Shown one piece after another: positions 25,252 through 36,600 of a stretch of 64,000 nucleotides of DNA (position 1 is its first letter; each line of letters begins with the position of its first letter). The position numbers and the translations under genes are program-made. The stretch spans positions 12,270,540 through 12,334,539 of the forward strand of contig NC_030855.1 in the NCBI RefSeq assembly GCF_000208745.1, in the 5' to 3' direction. This stretch comes from Theobroma cacao (taxonomy: Eukaryota > Streptophyta > Magnoliopsida > Malvales > Malvaceae). The notes beneath the pieces were generated by a model that saw only the letters and a program-made list of their open reading frames with translations, ran no database searches and had not been told where the DNA came from.

Positions 25252-26543
25252 TTATGTATCTTACTTCCACATTATGAGCATGCTTACATGTAGACTGATA
25301 TGATATTTTCTTATATACAATGTAATCATGTTTATACTTGTTTTGAATATGATTTTATGATAAGTCCCACAAGGCACATATGAGTGTTTGTATCATTTAC
25401 TATCTCAGCCTTGCATGGGTTAAAAGGGTCACTCTTATCGATACCTTTTCATCTATCACAACTCCAGATTTGGGTCGTGACATCAAATTATAAGCTCCAT
25501 CAGTTGAGCTGCTTTAAGATAAGGTGCCACCTTCATTAATTATCTCATTTAGGACTTTGAGAGTCGGATTCCACAAATCAAGTAAACTATGAAGATACCT
25601 CAAATGAGATCCCCATCATGTATCACCAGCCCTTTCTAATTAGCCAACTTGATTTTTTTTCGTTTTCCAATTTCAAGCTCATTATTAGAAACCAACTCTA
25701 CAATCTCAATTGCGTGAGCAACTTACAAATGATCCTTTCTTTTTGCTAAAGAATCAACAACATTAATAATGAAAGCCAACAGGGAGAAAAAATGCTCAAT
25801 AGGAATAACATTTTTGCATGCTGCTACTAATATTAATTGTAGTTGATAAGCAAAACAATGAATGTAATAAAGAAATGGGCACTTTTTCAAAAAAAATGCT
25901 CTCAATCCGTTCCATTCACCTCACATGTTACTTGTTCTATCATATCCTCGCCCTTGGATATTTTGGCTACTAAGATTATGAAAAGCAAGAACACTACAAA
26001 TTTTCTCCTTCAAAGTAAAAGCATTAGTTTTCTACACATGAGCCAAATCAAAGAATTTTTATCAAATGAAGCCTTTTTTATCAACAAATCTGAAGATAAT
26101 AGCCATTGTCTCTTTTTTTGCATCATCTTGTGATTCATCTATAAGAAGACAAAATTTTGAATCACCAATTTCTTCTTAAATTAAACTTTAGATTTTGCTT
26201 GCATAAAAAGCCAAAATCTCTTTTTGAATCTTAGGAGATATATAAAAGGCATTTTGAGGGGCATTATCTAAGGCAATTGAAGCTACTTCCTCACTGTAAG
26301 AAGCAATTTGTTTTATGATTTCAACAAAATTGCCATGATTAATTGAATCCTTACATTGTTTGTAAGCTATAAAGGTAATACCTTGAAATGTACACAACTT
26401 AGTAGTATGAATTGAAACTTTAAGTCGCAATCAATTTTTCAAAACTTTTTTGGACTTTTGGTTGTCAACAAACTTCCAAATATTCTAAGATGAATTCATT
26501 AAATCACGACAACACTCCTTAGCTTTCTTATGTGCAACATTTG

Positions 26544-27925
26544 TGTTGGCCCAAAGTAGTGCTAGAAGGGGTGAATAACACTTAAGGGATATTTTAAAAT
26601 CAGCTCTTGAGCTTTGAAAAATACCTATGTAATTAGAAAAAGAAGGCTTAAAACTTCTTGAAGTTGAAAGACACCAAGTAAAAATAAGGTAGAGAAAAGT
26701 GCACAAAACTCAAATATTTATAGTGGTTCGGTTCTTTTGACCTACAACCACTATCTTGATCTCCCAATTAAGGATTTTCAATCCCAACTTCACTAAACTA
26801 GTGAAATTAACAACTTCCACCAAGCTTTTATAAGGTGAGCTTCTAACCCAAGCTTTAAATCCTTACAACAATTCTTAAAGAGCCTTACACACTCTAATTA
26901 ATCAAGAAATAAGAAGAAGATTGAGTACAATTGATCACCTAACTAATCTAAGAAGTATGAATTCAAGCCCAAACAAGTTTACAAAGGATTGGAATGAAGT
27001 ACACTTGCAAAGAGAAGGTTTTTACTCTTTTTGTCTTTTTCTCTCTCTAAATAACTTCTCTACTTCATTTTGACAGTTGGAAATGCCGTTTATACTTGAA
27101 AAATCAATTTTGGCCGTTGGAGACAAAATCTGGCCGTTAGAAACAATTTTGGCCTGGTTCTAGCCTTTGTTTTTGTCTTCTAGTGCATAAATTCAAATGG
27201 GCAGGCAATGTTTTATTAATTGGTTAAGGGTAGGCTTTAATCGATTATGCCTTCCCTGACTTGCATTGTCTGACAGCTCTTTTCACTGTGTTAACCAGTT
27301 AAAGAAAACTTTAACCAATTAAAAACATTATGTTTTAAGACCTCTTCATGCACTATTTTTGGCCAACCTTCTCTTAACTGATTAATACTCTTCTTAATTG
27401 GTTAAAGCTTTTCTCCCTTCATACTTAACTAATTAAAATGAGATTTAACTGATTAAGAAATCTTCAAACTTGAATTTCCTCATTTGGCCCCCTATAACGA
27501 TCAACTACTCTCTGAACTTGAATTTTATAGCTTCTTGGTACTTCAAACTTGAGCTTTAGCTGATTAGCCTCTTTGCTTAATTGATTAGCAAGCTTCTGTG
27601 TTTCGCTTTCAGTACCCTCTTAATTAGTTAAGTTTTGTGCTAACTGATTAAGGTTTTTTGGTCTCGTTTTTATATAACGTCCAAATTTGCCTTAACTGAT
27701 TAAGGCTTCTCATTAATCAGTTAATAATGATCTATTTTCATTAAGTCCCTTCTTCTTTGCCTCTTTAACTAATTAACTCATCTTCTAAGTAGGGAAGCTT
27801 TTTAACTTGCCTTTAATCATCAAATTTATTAAGAATTAAACTTTATTATGCACACTTAAGTAGTGAAGTTAGATATAAATGAATAAGGAATGTTTTGTTA
27901 TCATAAAATACACAAAGAGTCAACA
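26544..27925 (-). mobile_element. Solo LTR, Copia-like (family B), TSD ATTTG
   Basis: A 1,382-bp unit starting TGTTGGCCC and ending GAGTCAACA, with perfect flanks ATTTG (26539-26543) and ATTTG (27926-27930). The first 250 bp are organised like the LTR at 43378 and 50650 (AGTGCTAGAAGGGGTGAATA; GTGGTTCGG; CCACTATCTTGATC; AAGGATTTTC), so it is a cousin of that Copia family, and the same reverse orientation is inferred. It contains no internal region. It sits in the N-terminal part of the hAT fossil. Confidence 0.9.
27220..27780. repeat. Array of paired TTAACTGATTAA-type palindromes in a solo LTR
   Basis: About eight pairs of a 12-bp near-palindrome (variants TTAACCAGTTAA, TTAACTGATTAA, TTAATTGGTTAA). 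In the clear pairs the two members start 20-21 bp apart. The pair at 27692-27703 and 27713-27724 is exactly complementary around a 9-base loop although neither member is itself a palindrome. Confidence 0.8.
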
Positions 27926-28316
27926 ATTTGGATCTATTCCTTCATGGTTTATGAAAGGACAATAATTCCCTATTATTAAGGAACATTATGATTGGTGCAT
28001 GGCTAAAATGATGCTTACGTGGATTGATAGATAACCACCCAAATAAATGTGATTGTGGAATATTAGGGAAACCAATATATCATATGTGCTAGTGTGGACC
28101 ATTAGAGGCACTTATGTGTAAAGGTGAATGTAGTGACTACAATGTCACGAAAATGGATTGTGAAATTAGATGAATAAGTCTCCACCGTTTAAGATTTATG
28201 TGAAAATTAAGATGCCTATTATTGAACCCAATGGATGAATGTCATGAAATGATGTATAATGCTTGACTTTGAGTAGATTATTGTGTGGATACTCATTGTG
28301 ATGTGACTTGAATAAA

Positions 28317-28660
28317 GCTTGATGTTGGGGTAAGAATACCACAAGACCAAGATGAGTGAATATGCACATTCTTGTCCTTTTCTAAAGCTCGGTGTGAAGG
28401 TAAAAATACCACAGGACCAAGATGGGTGAATGTACCTATTCTTATCCGTTTCTAAATCCTAGTGTGGGAGTAAGAATACCACAGGGTTTTATTGGACAAA
28501 TGTATCCACTTTTCCCTTTTTAAAGCCCAATGTAGGGGTAAGAATATCACAAGGTCTAGTTGGGTGAATGTACCCATCTTTTCCCCTTTTAAAGCTTGGT
28601 GCGGGGGTAAGAATATCACAAAGATGAATTGGGCAAAAGTTCCCATCTCCCCCTTATCTT
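28317..28660. repeat. Five-copy tandem repeat, unit about 70 bp
   Basis: Copies begin near 28317, 28387, 28458, 28525 and 28594. Each carries GGGGTAAGAATACCACAAG-like and CTTTTCCCCTTTTAAAGC-like parts with 10-25% differences between copies. It lies inside the Gypsy-type LTR remnant. Confidence 0.85.
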
Positions 28661-29562
28661 TTCTCATTGATATAAAATGACTTCTCATTTACAAATCGAG
28701 TATTATGATATCCGTGTATAGTGAGTTGATGATTATTGTGCTTGTATGGAAATGATATGACATTTGATTATTAAATGACATTTTCATATGATAAATGGTT
28801 ATAGAACTTGTGGAATTAAGGACTCTTACTCTCATTTTCTCTTTACAAATGTTTTGTAAGTGGAGTACAAATTTGTCCTAACTCTTCTATGCATCTTTAA
28901 TTTCAAATGCATTTTTAAGATAATGTTGACATGAGATTATTGACATTTGAAAGGTTTATGATGATGTTTATGAAATTCATATGGCTTTTTGCAAGTACAT
29001 CTTATCGCAAAAACTCTTCCCCTTGGCTTGTCTTCTTACCCATATCCACTTATGAAATCTTTGTGACTCGCCCACTATTTTTCCTTGTTTTTGTTTTACA
29101 GATCAATAATTCGTTTGGCTAAGCATCTTATGGAGTAGTAGCTTAACCTATACTTGGTAGGTGTGGTAGTGCCTTCCTTCTAGCCTTCCCAGTCATTATA
29201 CTCCATAGTGTGTCGAATCAAGTCTTTTAATGTTGATACTTGAATGGTACCTGATTATGTAATAAATGTTGAGATACTCATGTTTGTTATGCATTGTGAA
29301 TATTGTGTAAGCCCCAGGAATGGGTGTGAACTAATGTTGATATTATGGTACACGAACCATAAGAGATATAAGCATGGAAACTGTGCCAAACCACAGATGA
29401 TAAGTATAAATGTGAATATTGTTATGAAATGAAACAGAAATCACACTTCATGTTGAGAAGTTTCATGGTTGTGTGATGGCATTTATGTGATGAATGTATA
29501 TATAATGATTAACACATTATATTGAGAAGTTTTATAATGGTATGACAATGTTTATATATAAT

Positions 29563-31592
29563 TAGGGATGGCAATGGGTACCTTATTATAGGGTATATGC
29601 AGTACTCAACTCGATTATACCAGGTTAGGGTACCCTATAATAGGGTTGGAATGAGTTCAGGTAGTGATTTCACTACCTATATCGGGTTCAAGTACTACAC
29701 CTTGGGTACCCGCTACCGGAACCCAATTATGTTAATATTTGGGTTACACTAGTACCTGCACCGAACCCGATCCCAATACCCGTTTATATATATTTTATTA
29801 TTATTTAAAGGATTAAATTAAAAATAATCAACATTAATATATTTATTAAAAGCTGACAAATATATTAAAAAGTACGGTTACTCAAATTATTAATGTGATG
29901 ATATTAATATATTTAAATTAAAAATTATTAGATTATTAATTATGTTTAAATAATATGAATATCATGTCATGTTACAAAGGAATATAATTACTATCATATA
30001 TATACTTTAAATATAAATATATTTACCCTTTATTTTGTATTAACATTACAAAAATTATAACTTATAATATATATACTTAAAGAGAGTCTTTGAGATTATA
30101 GCAGTTTTGGAATCTAACTATTTTGTTTTAATTTCATGTAATTAAAGACAAACCCATATAGTTGATTAAATTAATTCGTTAAATTATGATTATTAATTAA
30201 CTATGGAATGTTTTTTAATATATACATTATATATATTGAGTTCATTTATAAGAAATATAATTACTATATTATATATATACTAATACTTTTAGTATATATA
30301 CACTTCAAATATAAATATATTTACTTTCTATTTTGTATTAACATTACAAAAGTTATAGCTTGTAAAATTATTAATTATAATATATGTACCTTTGTTTATA
30401 TAAACTTAAATATNNNNNNNNNNNNNNNNNNNNNNNNNNNNNNNNNNNNNNNNNNNNNNNNNNNNNNNNNNNNNNNNNNNNNNNNNNNNNNNNNNNNNNN
30501 NNNNNNNNNNNNNNNNNNNNNNNNNNNNNNNNNNNNNNNNNNNNNNNNNNNNNNNNNNNNNNNNNNNNNNNNNNNNNNNNNNNNNNNNNNNNNNNNNNNN
30601 NNNNNNNNNNNNNNNNNNNNNNNNNNNNNNNNNNNNNTATATATATATATATATACACTTTAAATATAAACATATTTACTTTCTATTTTGTGTTAACATT
30701 ATAACAATTATAACTTATAAAATTATTAATTATAATATATATACCTTTGTTTATATAAACTTAATTACCTAAAAAGAAGTTGGGAGATTAGAATAGTTTT
30801 GAAACTTAGCTTTTTTTTTTTAATTTCATGTAATTAAGAACAAACCCATATAGTTACTTAAATTAATTAATGAAACTATGATTATTAATTAATTTGTAAT
30901 GTTTTTTAATATCTATACTTTATATATTGGGTTTGTTTATAAGGAATATAATTACTATTATATATATACACTAAAATACTTTAAATATATATATACTTTA
31001 AATATAAATATATTTACTTTTTATTTTATGTTAACATTATAAAAATTATAACTTATAAAATTATTAATTATAATATATATATGCACACTTTACAGTATAT
31101 AACTTATAATGTTTTTTAATATATACACTTTATATTATATATTATGTTCATTTATAAAGAATATAATTACTATTATATAAGTTAATAATTACTAAACAAT
31201 AAAATAATATTGATTTATATTATATATTATGTTCATTTATAAACATACTTTATAGTTTTTGATTATTTAAATTTAAATTTTATTATTTGTGTTTTTGTTA
31301 ATTGAATTAGTAGTTAATTATATGAAATATATAGGAGAAATATTATTATATATGTATACGGGTTTGGATAATTGGGTACCAATGAAGAACATTTTAATAA
31401 TTTTTTTATCTAATCGGGTTTTTATATGGGTTAGGGTAATTATAGGGTAGTGGGAATATATTAGGGTTAAGGTTAGGGTAGTAATTTTTAAAATTATTCG
31501 GATAATTAATAGGGTTCAAGTAGTTGATTTTTTATAGAGTTAGGGTTCGAGTATGTCGAAATTAACGAGTACCCTACCCATTGAGAACCCTA
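29563..31592. mobile_element. Non-autonomous hAT-type element with 8-bp TSD
   Basis: The ends are TAGGGATGGCAATGGGTA and the reverse complement of TAGGGTTCTCAATGGGTA. The flanks are TATATAAT (29555-29562) and TATATAAT (31593-31600), an exact 8-bp duplication as hAT elements make. The subterminal regions repeat ACCCTA / TAGGGT words, typical of transposase binding regions. The interior is about 85-90% AT and built from four degenerate copies of a 300-350 bp block (AAATATATTTACTTTCTATT; starts near 30010, 30310, 30665, 31008). An N gap (30414-30637) lies inside. No transposase is encoded, so it needs help from another hAT element. AT-rich flanks could produce an 8-bp match by chance, but the paired ends argue against that. 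Confidence 0.8.
30414..30637. other. Assembly gap (224 N)
   Basis: A run of N inside the AT-rich hAT-type element, next to a (TA)n run at 30638-30654. Confidence 1.
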
Positions 31593-31639
31593 TATATAAT
31601 TATGTTGATGTATAATTGCGGTGGAAGACAAGCCCACGC

Positions 31640-31669
31640 ATGATATATATATATGTATGTATGTATGTA
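31640..31669. repeat. Microsatellite (TA)n(TATG)n
   Basis: Short TA run followed by several TATG units within the Gypsy-type LTR remnant. Confidence 0.85.
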
Positions 31670-31745
31670 AGGTTTGCTTGGGTCTAATGAGGTCATACCC
31701 ACGTAGATCCATGCGTCAGGTATGTCTCGGAAATGGGATGTGACA

Positions 31746-32902
31746 CATTGTCAAAATTATTCAAAAACTCCATTAACTAATTCATCTCAGTAGAAACTGT
31801 TATAACTACTGTAAAGATTTCATTAAAAAAATTGTTCCTATACAATTCCAATCTAACATATTTTAAGAAACATCTCAGATAATTTTTTCATTAAACAATT
31901 TGTACTCATCAATTTTATGCAATAAACAATTGAATAAACATTAATTGAGAAAGTTCATAGCAAATAAATTAGCAAAATAATAAACAAAATAATTAAATCT
32001 AAGAAAGGAAAGTGAAACTATGAAAGTATGGGAAACTTGAATCAAATAGTATTAAAAACCAAATGAAATGGTGAAAAAAAGCATCACATTTTGGCAAAGA
32101 AACTCAACGCAAAAGGACTAACAAAGTATAGTATAATTTTTAATTTTTTGATGAAGTTAAATTATTGGTTGTTTTTTTTCATTTACCGTTTCAAAAATTT
32201 TCAATGGTCTATTATTTTATATTTGATCCAAATATTTTTCTTTTTTTTTTTTAAATTCTTTTGCTAGATATATAGTAAAATGAGAAAAAAAATATATAAA
32301 GTGTGGCTCTTTCATGTTTCTGTATTTTTCTGTTTGTGTCTTCGTGGCAAGATATATTTGATGGGCACCAGAATGGGGACACAAAGCGGCCAGGTGATTT
32401 CGGTTCTCAAAAAACCAAGGATGTTGTATAGGCATATTGGTTATATCTGATGTGCAGTATTATGACTTATTTGTCCTTATTGGAGGTTGGGATAATCTGT
32501 TAACGGGCGGTTTGTTTTTGGTGTGTTGTCTAGATCATGCTTGTTGAGAACCTTTTTTAATTTATTAAATAAATTCAGTTGCCTTTCAAGAAAGAATGGG
32601 TGCCTGTCTTTTATAATTATCTATCAATGAAGTTCTATTGCCTTCCGAAAAGAAAAAAGACTAGGCACAAAGCTGAGATTTCATGGATATCGAATCTGCG
32701 TAAGTGTTTCCATATATACATGTGAATTTTAATGGAATATTCCCCCTGTTACAAGATGAACAACAGAAACCCAGTCTCCAGACAAGAAGAGAGAGAGAGA
32801 GAGATCATGATATGTACTTGTATTTTTCCTATGATCAGAAAGATCCAGAAGCCTAAACATTCTAACTCTTTAGAGAAACAATGTATTCCATTTGTATACG
32901 TG
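31746..32902. other. Intergenic region downstream of the TVP38-type gene
   Basis: AT-rich, with no gene recognised. A (GA)n run lies at about 32787-32804. On the minus strand AATAAA-type signals (plus TTTATT near 32561) lie about 340 bp past the stop codon of the TVP38-type gene and could serve its 3' end. Confidence 0.45.
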
Positions 32903-35826
32903 CTATGATGAAAAAGACATGAAGCCCAGATTCTTAGGTCTTTCAAGTGGAAGCTTCTCCATCTCTAATCCGCCCTGGTAAGAGGCAGAGTCATCTTCTT
33001 CCTTGGTCTCTCCATTTTCAAGATCCTTTAAAGCTCTTTTTGCATAAACAGTAAAAGCAATTGTTGTAACAATTGCTATAATGAGGGAGATAATATTGTA
33101 TATAATTTCCACAGCCGTCAAGTGGTGGTTACCATACTTAACATCAGCTAATGTCCTTATTAACCGACCACTGCACAAAGACGTAAACAGTTAGTTGAGA
33201 GAGACAGCACCCACCAGCTGCACATAACATCAAATTAAAAGATCAAAAAATAAAAACTTTTACTGAACGACAGTTACATAAAGTCTTGCCTTCTGTCAAC
33301 TGAACATTATACAATTTAGTTTCAATCTGGTAGGAGCCTTAACTTTATAAAGTTTTTTAAATAAGACTGCCTTCTTCTATCTGATCTAAAGTAGTCCTTG
33401 GACTTGCAAAACTGGTCAATGACACAAAGTCACTAACAACATCATTAGGTACTGTTGGGGTCAGATAGCATGGCAGCATGACTCTGGCCGATAATTGAAA
33501 TACATTACATACGTGCCTAAAGAATTGCAATGTTTTCACCATTGGCATTTTCTTCTTTTTTTCTTTTCTAAATTTCTTTTCTTGTCTCTTCTTTCTGCAG
33601 AACATTCTCAGATTTCAGCAACTCATCCTCAATCTCCTTGCTCTTTGCCTTTGAAACCATCCCCTAACTACCAGCAATGGTGATCTCTCCTTTCTTCTTG
33701 CATTCTCTCTCCCTCCACTGCATTTGTTCTGCGCAGAACAACTGCCTTCCCTTCTTTCCTGTCCTCACAGATTCACTCCGTTTCTTTAGTTATCTCCCTC
33801 TCATCTTTCCCTTTTTCCTCAAGTTTTCCTTGCATTCAATTTGATTTAGCCTCAAATGTAACCCTCATTTCCTTTCACCACTCTCTCTCCACTTCTCAAC
33901 TTCTAATTTCCATTGCTAATAGTTATGGACATGGCACTTGCAGCTGAATTGGCATCTACAATTTTGTGGAGCTGATGGCATCAAGTAATGGAGAGGATTG
34001 GTAACCCTTTTTGGCTTTGTAACAGCACTGATGCATAGCAAGGGGTTTAGCTTTCAGGTCATTTTTTTATGGCAAGGTGATAGCAGAGAGATTGTGAAGA
34101 AGCAGAGTCCTGTACAGCACTTTTATGTTCAACTTATTTTGGATGGCAGTTGTGCTTATCATACAGGAATTGGGCTTGATCGTGTCTGGCTGTTGTGACA
34201 TTGTGGTGGTGTAGGCAGTGGCAGAACCAGAACAGGCAGTATTTGAGGGTGGGTTTTCAAAGATGCAATGTACTACCATAATTAGTAACATTGTGGCAAT
34301 TTTAGCTGCATCAGCAAATTATGATAAAGGACACCATCAGCTTAACTTAGTGCCACACAAGGAACAAGGTTTGCATCAGTTGATTGAAAAAATTGCAAGC
34401 CTAAGTGCTATATTAGACCTCATTTGGGGGAAGGGGGACAGCAGGGACTCATTTCAACAAATTAATAAGTCAACTTCAGGAACGTCTAGCATGCTTTGAC
34501 AAAGATAATATTTCTTTGGACTGGAGTACTCTAAAATTAACATGAGTTCTTCACATAGCATACCTGTAGATATAGATAAAAGCTTCTGGAATCATTCCAG
34601 CAATTGATCCACATAAATAGGGCCAAAACCTCATGCTGGTTACCACAATTACATAGTTGAAAATTGTGTAAGGAAATGGTGAAACTCTAAAGAGAGCAAC
34701 AACTCTAAATTGATGGCTCCAGCTTCCTTCTCCTGCAAGTCGAATCATAGCAGCTTTCTGGGGCCATTTCTTCAACCAGTGCTGTGCATCCAAGTGACAA
34801 AAAAGATCAGAGACAGCAGAAATGAAAATCGAGTTTCCTAAATAACTAATCAAATATCAGCTGAAAAGAAGTAGAAGTCTTACATGGATACGGTCACGAA
34901 AAAGCAGTCCAATCAAATAGGGTAAGACCATTCCGACAGTTGTTCCAACCATAATTATGAGGAACCCAAGACCATAGCCAAAAATCATCCCAGCCAACCA
35001 CATCGAAGGACCAGAAGGTATTAAGAACACAGGAAACAAGGCAAGAGAAGCAACAAGCACAATAGCAAGAACTGGGCGACCAAAGGCAGTTGCTTCCCAT
35101 TGCATGATTGGGAAAAGAACCTATAGTTAAATTGAAAATTCATCAAACGCTACATTTCAGTTGTCACATGGTGAGTACACTAAAGGAGACAGACTTACAC
35201 AAATTGCGAAGCAGGAAAAATATAATTATAGAAAAAGGTTTTAGGCATCCAAAATTGCCCATGAAAATTAAATGGTTAGGAAAACCACATATCCTCTGGA
35301 AAGTATTTACAAATGTCCTCTTCTTAGCTTATGTTCCACCCCTTCTAATATGAATTTATGTTTGAAATGACATCGAAGATTTAATTGCACTTTTCAACGT
35401 ATCCACTAAACTTTAACTCTTCCGAACGTTTTCCTTTGCAATGTTCTTAGTGCAGTTCTAAACATTAAAGGCTGCAATGGTAAATTAATTGAACAACAAT
35501 TGTGCCATAATATGTAAACTAAAGTGACAGAGTGAGTGGAGAGAGAGAAGAAAGCTATGGGTAGCAAGTACCTTCTCAAAAAGAAATGGCACTCCCCATT
35601 TCAAGAAAATGAGAAGCAATATAAGTGTAAATATGCAGAACACAATGGCTTTGATCCACCAGACAAAAGAGTTACTCCTCGTGGGTGGTTGAGGTTGCAA
35701 GGTGTCCATTTCCGTTGCAGTGGGTTCTTCATCAGAAGTAACCAGCCTTACATATTCACTGTCTTCCCTCACATGATGCCCAGAGTTTGTGCTTTGTTTT
35801 TCCAAGTCCTCAGATGAGTTTGGCAT
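32903..35826 (-). CDS. TVP38/TMEM64 family membrane protein (SNARE-associated, DedA/VTT type)
   Basis: Four coding exons on the minus strand, in phase: 35826-35572, 35120-34884, 34781-34564, 33170-32903, giving 325 aa. The family (yeast Tvp38, TMEM64, DedA/VTT proteins) sits in Golgi/ER-type membranes and is linked to vesicle traffic and lipid scrambling or transport; the plant role is not well defined. Visible are an acidic cytosolic N-terminus (about 1-55), TM1 at about [20 protein letters not shown], a second helix in [20 protein letters not shown], the VTT-type re-entrant region ([46 protein letters not shown]) and a last helix ([20 protein letters not shown]) before an acidic tail ending FMSFSS. 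The start Met (35824-35826) follows directly on a GCTTCAG sequence that looks like a splice acceptor, so a 5'-UTR intron is likely; an upstream coding exon cannot be excluded. Confidence 0.9.
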
Positions 35827-36600
35827 CTGAAGCAAATGTAGACATGAAACTACTCAAAAAACTGCAACTCATATTGTACACGAATTGATGGTAGAAAATT
35901 AGTCTATGGGGATTGCGATTGCAATTGCCCAGCAACACCCGACCAGAAATATCATATTTTTGTTATTAATAATTAGTCTGTCACAACTCAGAAAACTAAC
36001 AGGAAACCACGTGGCAAATAGATCGAAATAATTAGGTCGATGAAAATATGAATTTCGAAATTAATTAGGAAAAGAACTTAGTAACAGCTAAAGCAACATC
36101 AATCAGCATATCCAATTCGAATTTAATAAAGGCAAATTTATTTTTGAGGACTAGAGTAAAAGTGGATGCCCTAATACATAAAAATCATCCATGAACCCAA
36201 CACGGCCAACAAATATCTTCATATTTCCTATGATTTTAAGCCAATTATTCCTTCCTATTATGCTTTTGTTGCTTTTTAGAAATTAAAACCGACCAACCCC
36301 GAGGTGGTAAAAGAGAAACGAAAAGAAAATTCCGGAAACTTCACCTGTTTTTCTCTTTGTTTTTTATAGTCCAACAGCTGACAAGTTCCAGTTCCAGCGG
36401 CGTGGGAGGAGAAACAGACGAGCTGCTCTGCCTGTCAGGCGGCTGGTCGGAGATCCCTCGCTTGTTATTTTGAGCAGAAGGAAAGGTGTGCGACTTGAAA
36501 TTTCCGTGCTTCTTTTCTTTTCTTTTATTCTGCTTTTTGAATGAATTCAACACGCCCAAGCTTCTAACAAATATTCAAACTTAACAACCAACTTTTTTTT
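35827..36600 (-). promoter_or_regulatory. Likely leader and promoter region of the TVP38-type gene
   Basis: The GCTTCAG acceptor right before the start Met implies an upstream noncoding exon. The GC-richer patch at 36340-36500 stands out from AT-rich surroundings and is the best candidate for that exon. No clear TATA box can be singled out. Confidence 0.35.

Larger units (their letters stand above)
18058..25482 (+). mobile_element. Composite LTR-type insertion (Gypsy-like ends), TSD TCAAA
   Basis: The unit starts TGTGAAACCCCACGTC and ends TTTGGGTCGTGACA, flanked by TCAAA at 18053-18057 and 25483-25487. TG..CA ends with a 5-bp TSD mark an LTR element. After removing two nested LTRs (18821-20404 and 22412-25251) about 3 kb remains, the size of the other GGGTCGTGACA-ended LTRs here. 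It carries no recognisable protein. The strand follows the TGTGAAACCC..GTGACA reading and is arbitrary. It carries arrays of the palindrome ATCTATCGATAGAT near 18250-18400 and 21480-21560. The insertion lies 22 bp from the neighbouring solo LTR TSD, inside the hAT fossil. Confidence 0.8.
15326..26543 (-). pseudogene. Fossil hAT transposase gene (ZMYM1-like, DUF4371 + hAT dimerisation), split by insertions
   Basis: Read on the minus strand, the gene survives in three pieces: 26543-25488, 18057-18031 and 16376-15560. Piece 1 holds the DUF4371-type region (LKVSIHTTKLCTFQG, INHGNFVEIIKQIASY, FCLLIDESQDDAKKE, GEWNGL, then YYIHCFAYQLQLILVAACKN). Piece 2 encodes the join near TTFEFV. Piece 3 starts HLMINILEKANNLCELFQSK and ends with the C-terminal dimerisation block (LILILPISTATTKCTFLAMK). 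Stop codons and at least one frame change make it dead. At about 15326-15360 the sequence TAGTGACAGACTTAAGATTT with a G-rich follow-up resembles a hAT-type terminus. The N-terminal side may continue past the solo LTR at 26544-27925 (FINHEGIDPN at about 27931-27955). The gaps are two LTR insertions with perfect TSDs. Confidence 0.85.
27960..31745 (+). mobile_element. Gypsy-type LTR remnant, interrupted by a hAT-type element
   Basis: The right end, CTCGGAAATGGGATGTGACA (to 31745), and the block GGTTTGCTTGGGTC before it match the end of the LTR at 60925-63514 (GGCTTGCTTGGGCC ... TGTGACA), so both belong to one family. The left end is unresolved: candidate starts near 27989, 28055 and 28158 give only 4-of-5 TSD matches to CATTG (31746-31750). 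The body holds a 70-bp tandem array (28317-28660) and a nested 2.0-kb element (29563-31592). No protein is seen. The strand is a convention. Confidence 0.55.

Noticed and set aside
30208..30704. Open frames crossing the N run at 30414-30637
   Set aside because: Artefact of the gap and of extreme AT content within a non-autonomous element.
33357..33605. Minus-strand frame in the last intron of the TVP38-type gene (contains [16 protein letters not shown])
   Set aside because: It looks slightly protein-like but I recognise no family, and the flanking splice sites already join the TVP38 exons in phase. Left as intron.
34211..34260. GCAGTGGCAGAACCAGAACA near 34216 as a hAT-type terminus
   Set aside because: It resembles hAT ends, but no inverted partner or 8-bp TSD was found nearby.
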